Of a DNA stretch of 64,000 nt, positions 32,308 through 45,119 are shown in pieces. The DNA lies in assembly GCF_031143425.1 (NCBI RefSeq), contig NC_090447.1:137473106-137537105 (forward strand), written 5' to 3'. Each line of letters starts with the position of its first letter. Within the stretch, counting starts at the first letter, position 1. The position numbers and the translations under genes were made by a program. The notes below the pieces were generated by a model. That model had not been told where the DNA came from and searched no databases. It was given only the letters and a program-made list of their open reading frames with translations. This DNA is from Pleurodeles waltl (taxonomy: Eukaryota > Chordata > Amphibia > Caudata > Salamandridae).

Positions 32308-35262
32308 TAGTTTTCAATACCTTCCCAAAGCTGGTTTAGATTGGAGAGGGAATATTAAATGTCACTATTTTATAGTTCAATACCTTCCCCAAATTGGTTT
32401 AGATTGGAGGGGGAATAGTAAGGTGTTCATTACAACCTCAGCGGTCTTTTAACAAGACCGCCGAGGGACCGCCGTGCGGAAGACCGCCAGTAGTGGCGGT
32501 TTGCCGCTCGGCGTATTATGACCGTTGGCTGCCCTCCGTCGTTTTACTGACGGAGAGCCACCAACAGCCATACTTGCGGGCGGCGGGGAGGTGGAGGTTG
32601 CTCCACCTCCACCGCCACGCCAACAGACCACCGCCCAGCTAATCACATCCTGTGATTCTGCGCGGCTGTGTTCTGTTGGCGGAGCTGCCCCCATGGCTCC
32701 CGTCCCCTCCCGGCGGATCAACGGAACAGGTAAGTCAATCGTCCGTTAGGGGAGGGGAGTGTGGGGGTGTTGTGTGGGTGCATGGGTGTGTGCGTCTGTG
32801 TATGTAGGGGAGTGTGCATGCGTGTATGCTTGCGGTGGTGTTGCGTGTTTTGGGAATGAGTGCGTGGGTGTCTGTAGGTATGTCTGTGTTGATGTGTGCT
32901 TGAATGTGTGAATGTGGGTGTACGTGTCTGACTGTGTGTGTGGATGTTGGCATGTGTGTCGTGTGTGTGCGTGTATGTGTGTTGGTGGTGCCTGCGTGCG
33001 TGTTGGGTGTGTGTGTGTAAGGTAATGTCGGGGTGGGGGTGGGGAGGGGGATCCTGCCACCTTTGCGGGGTGGTGGGGGGTGTAGGGGAGGGAGTCAAGG
33101 TGGGGGCGGGGGTGGGGGAGACCCCTATCAGTGCCAGGGAAAGAATTCCCTGGCACTGATAGTGCTTAGCGCCATGGATTTCATGGCGGTTCCTACCGCT
33201 GGAAATCCACGGCGGTAAGGCGGATCAAAATACTGGCGGCGGTATTGTCACGGCTGCCGGGCTGGAAACCCAGGTCTCCAGCCCAGCGCGCGGAACGGAG
33301 AAGCTGCGGATGACCATGGCGGTAACCACCATGGTCATAATTCCAAAAATACCGCCGCTTTAACACCGTCCGCCAGGGTTGTAATGACCCTCTAAATGTC
33401 ACCTCTTTAGTGTCCAACATGGTCCCCAAGTTAGTTGGATTGGACTGGGAATGGTAAATGTCACCCTTTTAGTGTCCAACACCTTCCCCAGCTTGGTTTA
33501 GATTGGAGTTGAAATAGTAAATGCCATTCCTTTAGTTTCCAACATCTTCCCCAAGTTACTTTAGACTGGAGTGGGAATAGTAAATGTTGCCTCTTCAATG
33601 CCCAACACCTTTCCCAATGTAATGTGCATTGTACTGGGAATAGTAAATGGCATCCGTTTAGTGTCCAACACTTTCCCCAAGTTAACTTATATTGGAGTAG
33701 GAATAGTAAATGGCACCCTTTTAGGGATCAACACCTTCGCCAAGTTGGTTTAGATTGAAGAGGGAAAAACAAATGCTATCCCTCTAGTGTCCAACATCTT
33801 CCCTAATTTGATTTTGATTTGAGTTGGAATAGTAAATATACACCCTTTAGTGTCCAACACCTTCCCCAAGTAGGTTTAGATTGCAGTGTAAATAGTAAAC
33901 GTTACCCCTTTAGAGTCCAACTCTTTCCCCAAGTTAATTAAGATTAGAATGGGAATCGGAAATGTCACCCCTTTACTACCCACCATCTTCTATAAATTGG
34001 TTTAGATTGGAGTGGGAATAGTAAATATCACCCATTTAGTGTCCAACATCTTTCCCAATCTGGTTTAGATTGGAGAGGGAATAATAAATGTCACCCCTTT
34101 ATTGTCCATTACCTTCCCCAAGTTAATTTTATTTGAAGTGGGAATAGTAAATGTCACCCCTTCAGTGACAAACACCTTTCCCAATTTAGTTTAGATTGGA
34201 ATGGGAACAGTAACTGTTATCCCTTTAGTGTCCAACACTTTCCCCAAGTTGGTTTAGATTGTAGTGGGAAAGCTAAATGTCAACCCTTTATGCCCAACAC
34301 CTTCCCCAAGTTGGTTTAGATTGGAGTGGAAATAGTAAATGTTACCCCTTTATTTTCTAACACCTTCCCAAAGTTGGTATAGATTGGAGTGGAAATAGTC
34401 AATGTCATCCCGTTGGTGTGTAATGTCTTCCGCAATTTGGTTTAGATTGGAATGGAAATAGTAAATATCTCCCCTATGGTGTTCAGCACCTTCCCCAAGT
34501 TGATGTAGATGGGAGTGGGAATAGCAAACGTCACCCCTTTAGGGTTCAACACCTTACTCAAGATGGTTTAGATTGGAGTAAGAATCTTAAATGTCACCCC
34601 TTTAAAGTCCAACACCTTCCACAGTTTAGTTTAGATTGGAATAGGAATAGTAAATGGCACCCCTTTGATGTCCAACACCACCCCCAAGTTGGTTTAGACT
34701 GGAGTGGGAATAGTTTATTCCACCCCTTTTGCGTTGAACATCTTCACCAATTTGATTTAGATTGGAGTGAGAACAGTAAATATTACCCCTTTATTGTCCA
34801 TCACTTTCCATGCGTTGGTTTAGAGTGGGTGGAGTAGGAATAGTAAATGTCACCACTTTAGTGTTAAGTACCTTCCCAGAATTGGTTTAGATTAGAGTGG
34901 GATAGTAAATTGCACTCCTTTCTGTCCAACAACTTCCCCAAGTTAGTTTAGATTGGAGTGAGAATAGTAAATATTACCCCTTTAGTGCCCAACATGTTCC
35001 CCAAGTGGGTATACATTGGAGTGAGAATAGTAAATGTCATCACTTTAGTTTCAAATACCTTCCTTAAGTAGGTTTAAATTGGAGTAGGAGTAGTAAATGT
35101 GACTCCTTTAGTGTTCAACACCTTCTCCAAGTTAGTTTTGATTGGAGGGGGAATAGTAAATGTTATCCCTTCAGTGTCCAACCCCTTTGCCAAGTCCAAG
35201 TTGGTTTGTATTGGAGTGGGAATAGTAAATGTCACTCTTTAAGTGTCCAAGATTTTCTCCAC
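32308..35262. repeat. minisatellite, 63-bp unit, ~31 copies, interrupted by a MITE
   Basis: The unit is CCTTTAGTGTCCAACACC, TTCCCCAAGTTGGTTTAGAT and TGGAGTGGGAATAGTAAATG with short joins. TTCCCCA recurs at 63-bp steps (for example 33484 and 33547). Copies carry scattered substitutions and a few indels. It is AT-rich with no ORF. The array is broken by the MITE at 32422-33392. Confidence 0.93.
32422..33392. mobile_element. 971-bp hairpin MITE inserted in the 63-bp array
   Basis: Left GGTGTTCATTACAACC and right (reverse complement) GAGGGTCATTACAACC are the terminal repeats, flanked by TAA on both sides (32419-32421, 33393-33395). Removing the element restores the array sequence GAATAGTAAATGTCA, so the insertion is exact. 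Internal hairpins: GCGGTCTT/AAGACCGC, TGGAGGTTGCTCCACCTCCA, TATCAGTGCCAGGGAA with its partner at 33138-33153, and GCTGGAAACCCAGG...CCAGC. A ~290-bp TG-rich run (32750-33040) sits in the middle. Confidence 0.9.
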
Positions 35263-36430
35263 ATTCAAATTATTGAAAAGGTTTACATTTCGACAAATAT
35301 GTTTTAAGTAAAAATAAAAGCAATGATAAAGTGAAGTAAATAAACATTTTTTAAAGAAAATGTAATTGTAAAAACAGAATGAATCAGGTTTTATAGATGC
35401 ATGTGTAATGTACATTTTCAAATGTTATTTTCCATTGCTGATTTTCAAACAATTTACTTTTATTAAAATACATTTTTATCATTTCAACACATTCTTTATT
35501 AGTATATATTAAATACTTGTATGTAATTTATGCTATTATTTAATTTATACTTCACAATTTTATGATATTTTTTACAACATTATTTGACATTTTCAACATT
35601 TTTAATATATATTTTTATATATTTATTACATATTTGTGTTGTATTTCCAATTAATTTCAATGGGGAGATAGTCTTTTTTTCAGTTTCATTCGACAGCACA
35701 TTGTTTACCACTACCATTCCAATTTGTAATTAAGTTGTCTTATTTTGGGTCTATTTATCAGGAACCAAGTTGGGGATAGGTGCATGTTTAAAAGTTGAGT
35801 ATACTGTTCTTTTAGAGTTTGTGGTATAGTTTGTGTGTTTTTGTTAGTGTTTTCCACTATTTTGTTGTGTTGTGCTTTCTAAAATTATTATAATAATGTA
35901 TAATTATTATATGCTAAATTAAGTGATGTTAATTACGTTTTGATGATTACATGTTATGTATGTGTTTATTTGGGACTGTTCTATTATGCAGATGGGTCTT
36001 TAATATTTATTTTCCAGGTTTTAGTCTTTAAATTATTTCTGTAGGAGATCAGTTTTGGTTTATAATTAAAAAAATTGCCTTTACTTAGATTTCTTTTTTT
36101 CTGGGGTTCCTGGAGCGGTTCTTTTTTAAAACACTTTTTCGGGTTTTTTTATGGAACATACAGACTTTGCATTGCTTTGAGAGATGTTGAATGGATATTG
36201 TATATATTTGTTTGTTTTTTGCCCTTTTGGACTACTTTTCTTCATTTTTTGTTGATTTCTATTTCCTGTTACTTTGAGATGGAGAACGATCTGCAGCTAC
36301 AAAACAGTACATTTTAATTTGTACTTTTGTTGTGGGTGGGAAATGTGATTTTATACTGCTTATGTTATGTTTATGTTATTCATATGTGGAATTGTTTGGA
36401 ATATGTGTTTATAAATTGTTTAGTAGTTTA
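35263..36430. other. AT-rich sequence, no features
   Basis: Long T/A-rich stretches between the minisatellite and the LTR-like block. ORF 36075-36317 is Phe/Leu-rich by composition only. Confidence 0.5.
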
Positions 36431-38040
36431 TTGTTACATGGGAGGCCTAAGGCAACCCCATGGGCAGAAGGCAGTGTAGTGTATTTAAAAGGTAGGACAT
36501 GTACTGGTGTGTTGTGCATGTCCTCATAGTGAAATACTACTAAATTCAGGGTTCACTATTACAAGGCCTAATGCTCCCATAGGATAACATAGGGATTGCC
36601 TTGAAATATCTTTCAAGTGCAATTTCCCATTGGGAGCAGATAGAGATATGAAGTTTGGGGTCTCTGAACTCACAGTTTAAAAATACATCTTTTTGTGAAG
36701 TCTGTAATTAGATTGTATGTTTGAAATTGCCACTTTAAGAAAGTGGGCATTTTCTTGTTTAAACATTCTGGGCCTCTGCCAGTTGCTGAATACACATCTG
36801 AGTCAGGCTGACATTTGGGCTGTTTGTAAATTCACTCTAGACTGTCACACAAAGGGAGCTGAAGTGTGTCCTACATATCCTGATCACTCTTCCTGGGCTA
36901 GAGTGGTGGGAGGAGCTGACACCTGATCTTGAATAGGGCTCTGCTTATCCTCACACAATGCAACCTCTAACCCGCTAGAGTGTGTCTGGGATCAGGGCAG
37001 GGAGAGGCAGGGTCTTGTTCATTAGAAAGTCTTTCCTTTGAAGCATGCCTACTTCAAAGGCAGAAATGAGTATACATATTGGACTTCTGACTCCACAACT
37101 TTGTGACACTTCTGGATCAGGAGGAGACTCTGCCAAGGAGAAGAGCTGTGAGGGGGAGTACTTCCCCTTTGCTGTGCGTGCTTTGCTGGGTTGGCCTGCA
37201 GTTGCTGCCTCTGCTTTGCGGAGGACAAGGACTGGACTTTGCAGTGTATCCTACTTGTGAAATTCCTCCAAGGGATTGGACTGAGCTTGCCTCCTGTTAG
37301 GAAGTCTCAGGGACATCAAAGACTTTACCTACCAGCCCCTGGGTTCTCTTGCTGAGGACCCTGACTTGCCAAGAGGTGCCCACTCTAGTTTCTGGGCCCT
37401 TAGAAGTGAAATCTGGCATAAAACAAGAACAAATAGGCATCCTGACTCCGAATGACTCTAGAACCGGTGTCGTTGACCGACTCCATGCCACTGCCTGCAC
37501 GCAAAGCCTTGGTCCCACTGAAGTGTGATGACCACAAAGGACACCGCAGGCCCGACACCACTGCAGCACCTCTGAAGTTCTGCAACACTGTGAGCCTGAA
37601 TGCTGTTTCACCGACGTCCATGACATCCAACTCCGGCAAGGCACCTGTGGCCCCATGGCGTGACCACGACACATTGAAGTTGCTTCATGGCGTCTTGACC
37701 CGCAGAACTCATGGACCCCGCTGGATCGTAAATAACCAAAGCCTCACCGCTAATGCCGCCTCACCTCACTGCCTCCATAAGGAACCAATGCCTTACCTCC
37801 CCTGTGTAGCAGTAAGGAATGGATGCCTCACCTCCTGGGCAGCAGTATGGAACTGATGTCACATTGGCTCCAGCAATGCCTCACCTTCCTGAGTCCATAC
37901 CACGTCTTTGACTCTGCCTTGTTTCTAAGGTACTGTACCTGGGGTCTGTGCCAGTGACCCAGGGTAGAATGATCATGTTCATTACTACTGATCACTACAG
38001 AGTATGCTTCCACCACAGCGCTTGCACCGATTTACTCCTG
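36431..38040 (+). repeat. LTR-like retroelement remnant
   Basis: The block starts TGTTACATGGGAGGCC and has the composition of long newt LTRs (a GC-richer part at 37440-37800 with many CCGAC and CACCTCAC). No second copy is in the window and no coding sequence is recognised, so the assignment rests on general appearance. Confidence 0.25.
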
Positions 38041-39169
38041 GCAAACGTAGTAGCGTAGAAAACTATGAGGTTAGGTCTGTAGGTGCCCTCCTTGGCCACA
38101 AAGACCACAATCCATGGCACAGGCCTATTTAATTGCACACACACATATTCCATGTTCCCCTATGGGAAGATACAAGTATTAGGGATCCAGAATACAATTC
38201 GGTAGGGCACTCGGGCAGTGGTATACATCTCTTGCCATGTAAAGGAAAAATCCAAAACAACCCCACCATTGCACCATATTTCTAATATTTGTGGATGTAC
38301 ACATTCTCTTGTGCTTGCAATATGACATACCTGCTTCACACATTGCACATTTCTTTATTTTTGAAGTGTTGTGATGTTTGGCAAACATCTCCCTTGTCTT
38401 ACTTTTCAGACAAATATTACACATTGCTAGTACAGCAGTTAAATATGCTTTGGTACGGGCCTTTGAGCCTCCATGCATTGCTCTGCAAAGAATGATAAAT
38501 GTGTATTGTATCAAGTGTGGGCAAATGTGGACCTTACATCAGTCAGCCCAGGGAAGGTGTCACATGTCTATGACACATGTATGAGTATGTTTTGATTTTG
38601 GTTTTTGAATGTTGTTATGGCAGGTAAATACCTGCCGTTTGTTCTTTCAGTCTCATGTATGTATATAGAGTACAGTTTGTGTAACATTATTTGTGCTTAT
38701 GCTTTCAGTGCATGAAAGCCATTGATATTTGATGTTATTTTACTGTTTGAGGTCCTAAAAATAAAATAGTCTGCATATATACTGTCATGTGTGAAACATA
38801 TAGTTGGGCAAACAAGATGTGGGCAACAACATTTTAAACCAAGGTAATTAACAGACATTCCTACCTTGATACACCATTGTGCACACATAGATCTCAAACA
38901 TTTGTTAGCTTGATCCTTTGATCTTAGCTAACAAAAATGATTGTGGACCACATTAATTGTCATTTGCTGTCAATGAAATTATTTTGTGATTCTGACCACT
39001 CACACAGTATGACAGGGAACAATACTGTGTGTTTGTTCCTACTTTTATTTCAGAATCTTGAAAAGAAACACACAATGGGCCACATTTGGCTACTTATTTC
39101 AGTGAAAAAAACACCACTAGGAGCACATCAAATATGATGCAAGCACACAGGTGGGTATTCAGACATTCC
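38041..39169. other. no recognisable feature
   Basis: AT-rich sequence with only short ORFs. A small hairpin GGCAGGTAAATACCTGCC lies near 38620. Confidence 0.4.
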
Positions 39170-40020
39170 TTACAAATGACGCAAATGGAGGAAAAATCTG
39201 CTTTCTTTACCAACTAGTAGTCCATTCTCATATCTGCCGTTCTCAAACCGCTCATTGATGAGACTGTGGTTGAAAATATAGGCATCATGGGCACTTCCAG
39301 GGTATTTTGCAAGGAGATTAATGAAAAGTCCATGACGGTCCACTATTGCCTGGACATTTATGGAATAATTATTTTTGCGGTTCCTATAGAGGTGTAAAGT
39401 GGCTGCAGGGGGCACAAGTTTCACATGTGTGCAATTTATGGCAGTAAGCACATGGGGGAAAACTGCAATATTGTAAAACCCTTGCTCAGTATCTAGTAGC
39501 TGTTAGTTAGTTTTGTGGAAGAGAAGGTATGGTGTGGTCAGTTTTATTATGGCATTCAACACAGATGGCAGAAATGCAGATAATGCGGCCTGAGAAATTC
39601 CAGCCAGTCTTGCAGATGCTGTTTGGAAGGATCCTGATGTCATGCATCAGGCTTTGCCTCGCCCTGTGACTCGCCCAGTCATCAAAGTCTGAGGCACGGC
39701 AGCCCACTGTAAGCATCTTGGCAATGCAGAAACATTCCACAATGCTTAAGTATCAAAAGCATTGGGCGCATTGCATGTGTGTGCGATGGACCGTGAAGTA
39801 AAGATTTAATGTCACACCTCTGTTTGGAACCAGGGCTCCTATTTCCAACATATAGCAACATGTGTAGCACAGACATCAATTTGACATGATGGAATGGCAC
39901 AGGTCCTTGCAGTTGTTGGCTTGAGACTTGACGCTATCTTCTCCGGCAATTCAATGATGGACTCCCTCTTCAATCTTTATAAGTGTATGACCTTCTCCTC
40001 CCTGGGGTCAACGGGGGATA
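39170..40020 (-). pseudogene. Harbinger transposase 3, N-terminal two thirds
   Basis: Read right to left: RLKRESIIELPEKIASSL, KPTTARTCAIPS, then ~200 bp without homology (intron or insertion), GSFQTASARLAGISQAALSA, LPSVLNAIIKLT and LLFHKTN. The next frame gives LTAINCTHVKLVPP, where the first catalytic Asp of GAIDCTH is Asn. Then NYSINVQAIVDRHG, AKYPGSAHDAYIF and ENGLLVG, where a GTAAAG donor falls at the same codon as in the 23-kb transposase. The second Asp and Glu exon is absent to the left. It is clearly a different Harbinger family from the other two. Confidence 0.85.
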
Positions 40021-40544
40021 TGTGTTGGCATAAAACACATTCCAAACACATTCCTTTCTCCTTTGCTGTCTACGTGGTTGTTTCTGAGCTACCCTCATTG
40101 CAGTATGACAACTTCCATAGCGTAGTTGAGCTTGCCAAAGTGTGCTATAAAGGCAAGGACTTTATAATACAGCCATTTCATCATATTCTATGGTGGGTTG
40201 CTGATGCGCAGGAATTCTAACGCATTTGTATTGCTGCGTTGTGAAATACAACACAATGTTACTCAGTGATATGGTGTTAAATACCACTCTGTTAGGGTTG
40301 GGCTGTTTTTTGCATGGGAACGCCCACATTGCATAGTAGTTCCTGTGTGATGCAGCAGGATTCAGCACAGCTTTTGTATGGTGCAATTGTTGAGAAAGCA
40401 AAGCATTTCTGCTTGGTTCATTGTTGTTTAAAATGACTTCCTTCTTGTTTGCCCTTGCGTCACACAATTTGGCGCAATGCAGGCATAAGCCCTTGAGAAA
40501 TCTGCCCATGCATCCTTACCACTCTCATGCTGAATAAACCTTGG
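40021..40544. other. no recognisable feature
   Basis: Possibly the flank of the Harbinger 3 element. No terminal repeats could be matched. Confidence 0.35.
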
Positions 40545-40620
40545 GCCTGATTCACAAAGATAAATTTACACTTTTATGTAAGTTGAAGATTGTTTGCTAT
40601 TCACAAAGGGGCCAGATTGA
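40545..40620 (+). repeat. end fragment of a GGGCCTGATTCACAAAG MITE
   Basis: GGGCCTGATTCACAAAGATA then AATTTACACTTTTATG. Same terminal motif as at 18421. A second, inverted-type piece (TTCACAAAGGGGCC) follows at 40602. Confidence 0.5.
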
Positions 40621-41198
40621 CTGACCTTTCATGCAATGCAATGTAGCAAGGCAACTTGCTGTGCTGCGCTGCACAAAAGGAAGAGAGCAGTAATGTACCA
40701 TTTCTACTGAGATATGGTGCACTTCTGCACTCCCACTGTGCTGGCGCACTTCAGGTACCCTAGCGCTAATGAAGGCACCCTTGCACTTTAGTACAAGGGT
40801 GCCTGCGTTACAGGGAGAAATGTTTTTCAGCAGGAAGAACACCTTCTTGTCCAAAAACAATCTCTTGAGTAAAAAAAGATTTGTCCCCTCGTTACGCCAT
40901 CCTCTGGGAGTTATAGACATTTTACACAATCTCAGGTTTGCAAACATTTGTAAATCTAGGATTGCGTGAAATTCATTGATGGATTCATAGGAACTCCCAA
41001 GTTCCACCTAGGGAAGCCTCCCAGAATAAAATGCAATGCAATGCAGTGCAAGCCACAGCATTATTAATTTTCATTTGCAAAACCACGGAAGGCAGTGCAA
41101 ATTGCCCCTTGTAGGCTTTGTAAATATCTAGTAGCATTTTGCTTAATGGATGTACCACAAAAGTGGTGCCACCATGACGATGTTAGTACGTCTGACCC

Positions 41199-41313
41199 AA
41201 AGGTATTTTACTAGTAGTATCTTTAAAGTTGTGGACTTTCCTCACGTAAAAAGATAGGACAGTCCTAGCTCTCCACAGTTGTAAAGATACTACTAGTAAA
41301 GTACCATTGTGGG
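41199..41313. repeat. 115-bp palindromic MITE-like repeat
   Basis: TTTACTAGTAGTATCTTTA near 41209 pairs with TAAAGATACTACTAGTAAA near 41285. The inner arms AGTTGTGGA / TCCACAGTT are also complementary. AGATACTACTCGTAAATG at 3301 is a related single arm. Confidence 0.75.
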
Positions 41314-42437
41314 ACCTTTTTGTCGATCCATCCCATAACATCTTGTGCTTAAATTAAAATTAATGTGATGTCATAAAATGTAATCTGGTGCTAATGTAAA
41401 GTGCTCAAAAACACGTGGGCACCATTTGTGCTGTATAAAACTGCAATATATATGCATATAGATAGAGTCTAATGTTTTCCACTGGTCTTTGTTTCAACAT
41501 AAAAATTGATATGAAACCTTACCCCATAGTCTGCTGCAAAAGGGACTTTTTTCAAATTTGCTAAAATCACTGGTATCAATACCAAGATTTATCAGAAGCC
41601 TTGTGATTTTGTGAACAGTAGCCAAAGCCAGCACTCCACTTTGAGACGCTTGCAGCTCTAGTGCAGTTCACCATCTGCCACTTTTATGGTTAGATCAAAA
41701 TCTTGGCCACAGTCCAATGAAGCCATATTGAAGGGTGTGGTCTAGGTGGTGACATCTGCAAACAACTGCTGTTAAAAAGGAACTGAACAGATTGTTCAGA
41801 ATATGATATTTTGATCATTTAAATCATTTTGAAATCAAGTCTACTAATAAATAATCAGCACCACCTCATGACCATTAAGGGTCGCTAAAGATTGTAATTC
41901 TAAAAATTAGCTTGTAGTTCTAAAAGTTTTCGGAATCATTGATTATTATACTACAGAATGCAACCTACTTATATTCACACAAGGGCGTGGATGATGGATG
42001 GAATATTTAAATCTTGTCCTCCACACAAATTTAAACCACACACCACAACTTACTAAAACGTAGGTGACTTATTTAAGTATTATTAACACAAAATATTATG
42101 AAATAAAAAATGATTATTTGGAAGTAAATGACTTAATAGTAGTAAAATAAGATGTTTTGAAATTACCAAAGATTACGGTCACTGCAGCTGAGGTGGCAAT
42201 TAAAGTGACACTATCTTTAGACTTAAGCTCTGAAAATAAGGTGCTGTCTTCTCAATTGGTGTAGGTTGGGGTTCTGCACTGCTACCAATATGGTTAACAC
42301 CAGACCTTCTGGTTGCTAGATGCCCTTTGGGCATCAAATGCAGGTCAGAAACCTGTATCTGTATTTTTCAGTGATGCTTTTTAAAACCCCTCCTGCATTA
42401 ATTTGTCATGAGTCCGGTCCCAGATTAACTTTCTGTT
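41314..42437. other. no recognisable feature
   Basis: AT-rich, no supported ORF or repeat pair. Confidence 0.4.
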
Positions 42438-44263
42438 TGCCTCAGGCACATTTTTTTTTTCCATAAATCTTTTTACTCAGATTTTTACATCTTAATCCGC
42501 TTCACATCAAACATTTTAGACATAACAAATAACAGTGAGGGATACAGCCCGACAATCATTAGTTCCACCAATCCACATATGGTGTACAGTACATGTGTCT
42601 TCACTAACGTCAAAAACATTGTACATGAGTGGAAGGGGAGCATGGCCGCAATAACGGGAGTCCCCCAAAGCACTGATCATCGAAGCATGTGTTAGTATAG
42701 AGTGGAAGTTGAGTTCTGGTATTTCCATAATGATTAATCATTCTTATCAGAGTGATTGCGGCATAAAGAGAAGATTTAAAGGAAGAACAACTTCCACAAG
42801 GGCATGAAAGCAGTTGCAAACTGGATGAGAGATAGCTGTCTTCAACTCAACACAAACAAGACTGAGGTACTCATCCTGGGCCCCCAACCCAACGCATGGA
42901 GTGACTCCTGGTGGCCACTCACCCTCGGAAACCCACCCACCCTCGCCAGCCACGCCCACAACCTCGGAATCATCCTGGACCCCGACCTCAGCATGACCTA
43001 TCAGATCAATGCAGTCACCTCCACCTGCTTCGGCACCCTCTGCCTCCTATGCAAGACCTTCAAATGGATCCCCCTCGAGCATAGAAAGACCGTCATAGAC
43101 GCCCTCATCAACAGCAGACTGGACTTCTGCAACGCACTCTATGCCGGAATCAACAAAAAAGTCACCTGCAAATTGCAAAACATCCAGAACGCCACCGCCA
43201 GATTGATCCTTGACCTACCCCTACACTGCCACATTTCACAACACCTACGCAGACTGCACCTATCGAAAAAAGAATCACTTTCAAAATTCTCACATACACA
43301 CACCTACCTTAACCAGTGACTCAACTTTCATGTACCTCACAGGACCCTATGCTCAGCCCAGCTCTCCCTCGCAGAAGTACCCTGCATCAGGAAAACCAGA
43401 ACAGGAGGCCGTTCCTTCTCCTACCACACCGCCACCACCTGGGACACACTACCCATTCACATCAGACAAACCACCTCCCTCCCCAGCTTCATGAAGGAAC
43501 TGAAGACAGGGATTTTCTAATCCACCTCTGGTACATGCTACACCCCCCCAGCACCTTGAGCCCCTAACGGGTGAGTAGCTGTGCTCTATAAACTCTAATT
43601 GATTGATTTACCTGTTCCTTTATTTTCTTTTTTTGGTGTAAATTGGAATTAAAAGTTGGTAACAACAATAGTTTCAACAATTATAACTAGAGCCCATGCC
43701 TATAGCCTTACACATGTGTCATTTCCCTGCTTCCCATCTCACCTCTTCCATTCCGACTCTCCCGCTCCCTAGCAACAGAGCCAGGTCAGGGCTGAATCCT
43801 CCAGTGCCCCGCAATTCCCCACTAGGCCTGCAACTTGCCCTCAGACTCACCCTGCAGCATCCTACGTTCTGTCAGCCTGCTCTCCCAGTTAGAGGACAGT
43901 AGGTATTTGTGCAGCCCCATGTTGACCTCCCTTCACAATGCCTCTCCCTCCGCTTGCACCCACACCCAGAAGGAGCACATCCATGCTACCAGGGAAGGGG
44001 GTTCCAAGATCTTCCACCTTTTAGTAATGAGGCACTTAGCTGTCAAAAGGCCCAAGTCCAAGAATCTAGAGGTTGCCATGTGCTTCTTAGGTCTGGGAAT
44101 AAGCCCAATATGCATGCCTCCCAGGTAGGTAGTCCCCTGTGCGCCGTGCAGACAGAGAGGTGGGATCTATCTCCCTGATAGTAAGCGCGCAAGGAGTGGC
44201 ATGACCACATCCTGAGCAGGAAGTCTGCCCCAACCAGCGCTCATCTGGTGCCTCAGGCACATT
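42438..44263 (-). mobile_element. 5'-truncated L1 insertion with 14-15 bp target duplication
   Basis: TGCCTCAGGCACATT flanks the element at 42438-42452 and 44249-44263. A poly-T run (42451-42460) lies next to the left copy, i.e. a poly-A tail on the minus strand. The minus-strand ORF 44115-43933 reads LDLGLLTAKCLITKRWK, the C-terminal region of L1 ORF2. These are the three marks of target-primed reverse transcription. An L2 fragment is nested inside. Confidence 0.85.
42785..43610 (+). pseudogene. L2-like LINE, 3' end, nested in the L1
   Basis: ORF 42804-43319 begins with NWMRDSCLQLNTNKTEVLIL, then NLGIILDPDLSM, IDALINSRLDFCNALYAGI and LQNIQNATARLI: the downstream part of the L2/CR1 reverse transcriptase. 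A frameshift near 43265 moves the C-terminus to another frame (RSFSYHTATTWDTLPIHIRQ, FMKELKTGIF). The 3' end is TAGCTGTGCTCTATAAACTC followed by ATTGATTGATT, the short tandem tail typical of L2. It is 5' truncated before the YADD box. Confidence 0.88.
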
Positions 44264-45119
44264 ATATGAAGATTTACCAAAAAATTGTCATTTTCTGGCA
44301 CAGACATTTATAGACTAGTATTTCCAGTTTTCCTTTTACGTGCTCCATAATGCCGTCCCTATCTTGCTATCTTTGAATGATATCCAGAAACAATGCAAAC
44401 ACAGCCTCTGCTGCTGTCCTCCATTCAGCAATAAAGCACCTGGTTCACTCCCTGTTGTGCTTATGTCCTTCCTGACTGCCAGAGCCACAGTTGCAATGTA
44501 CACATTTTTCAGAATCGGAATGTACAATTCAGTAACTTGCGACTGTAAATCACAACAATTCCTAAATGACAGGGGCGTTTCTTTAGTGCTTATAATGATC
44601 CGTATTTTGCTGAACACAATTTGTTATTCTGAGTTTTCGTACATGAGGCCCTAAATCCTTTTCGACTAAAGGTACATCCAGAGAATGCCACTAGCAGCAT
44701 CACACTCACTGGAATGGAGCACCAGTATAAGTTGATCAAGTTGATTTATTACTCTCAGACTTCCACTTCGCTTGTCCCAAATGCTGAGCAGCATCTTTGG
44801 TGAAACGTTTATGGATTTGCAGTACTAAGTTGCTCCTTGAAGACGCCTCAAGTAATTGATTGAATTATTTTGTTTGTTCATCTCTTCAATATTTTAGAAC
44901 ATATGAAAAGTGTTGTTTAGTATACAGTGTTCTTACACAACTAGCAATCATATACTTGTTGAAATTAACACCTTCATATCATACATGTTCTAATAACGAA
45001 AAAAGTCTGCACAAGACGAGATTCCACTGACTACTCTTGCACATAAAGTGCAAGAATAATGATGAGTTCTTAGTCCTAGTGCATGGCTCTAACTGTAATA
45101 AACAAAATAAAGTAAGAGT
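44264..45119. other. no recognisable feature
   Basis: A TACATGAGGCCCTAA block at 44640 resembles a MITE end but no partner was found. Confidence 0.4.

Noticed and set aside
32718..33156. His/Thr-rich minus-strand ORFs
   Set aside because: Translation of the TG/CA-rich core of a MITE.
32308..35262. Regular repeats that could suggest a CRISPR array
   Set aside because: The repeats are contiguous and diverged, with no unique spacers, and the genome is eukaryotic.
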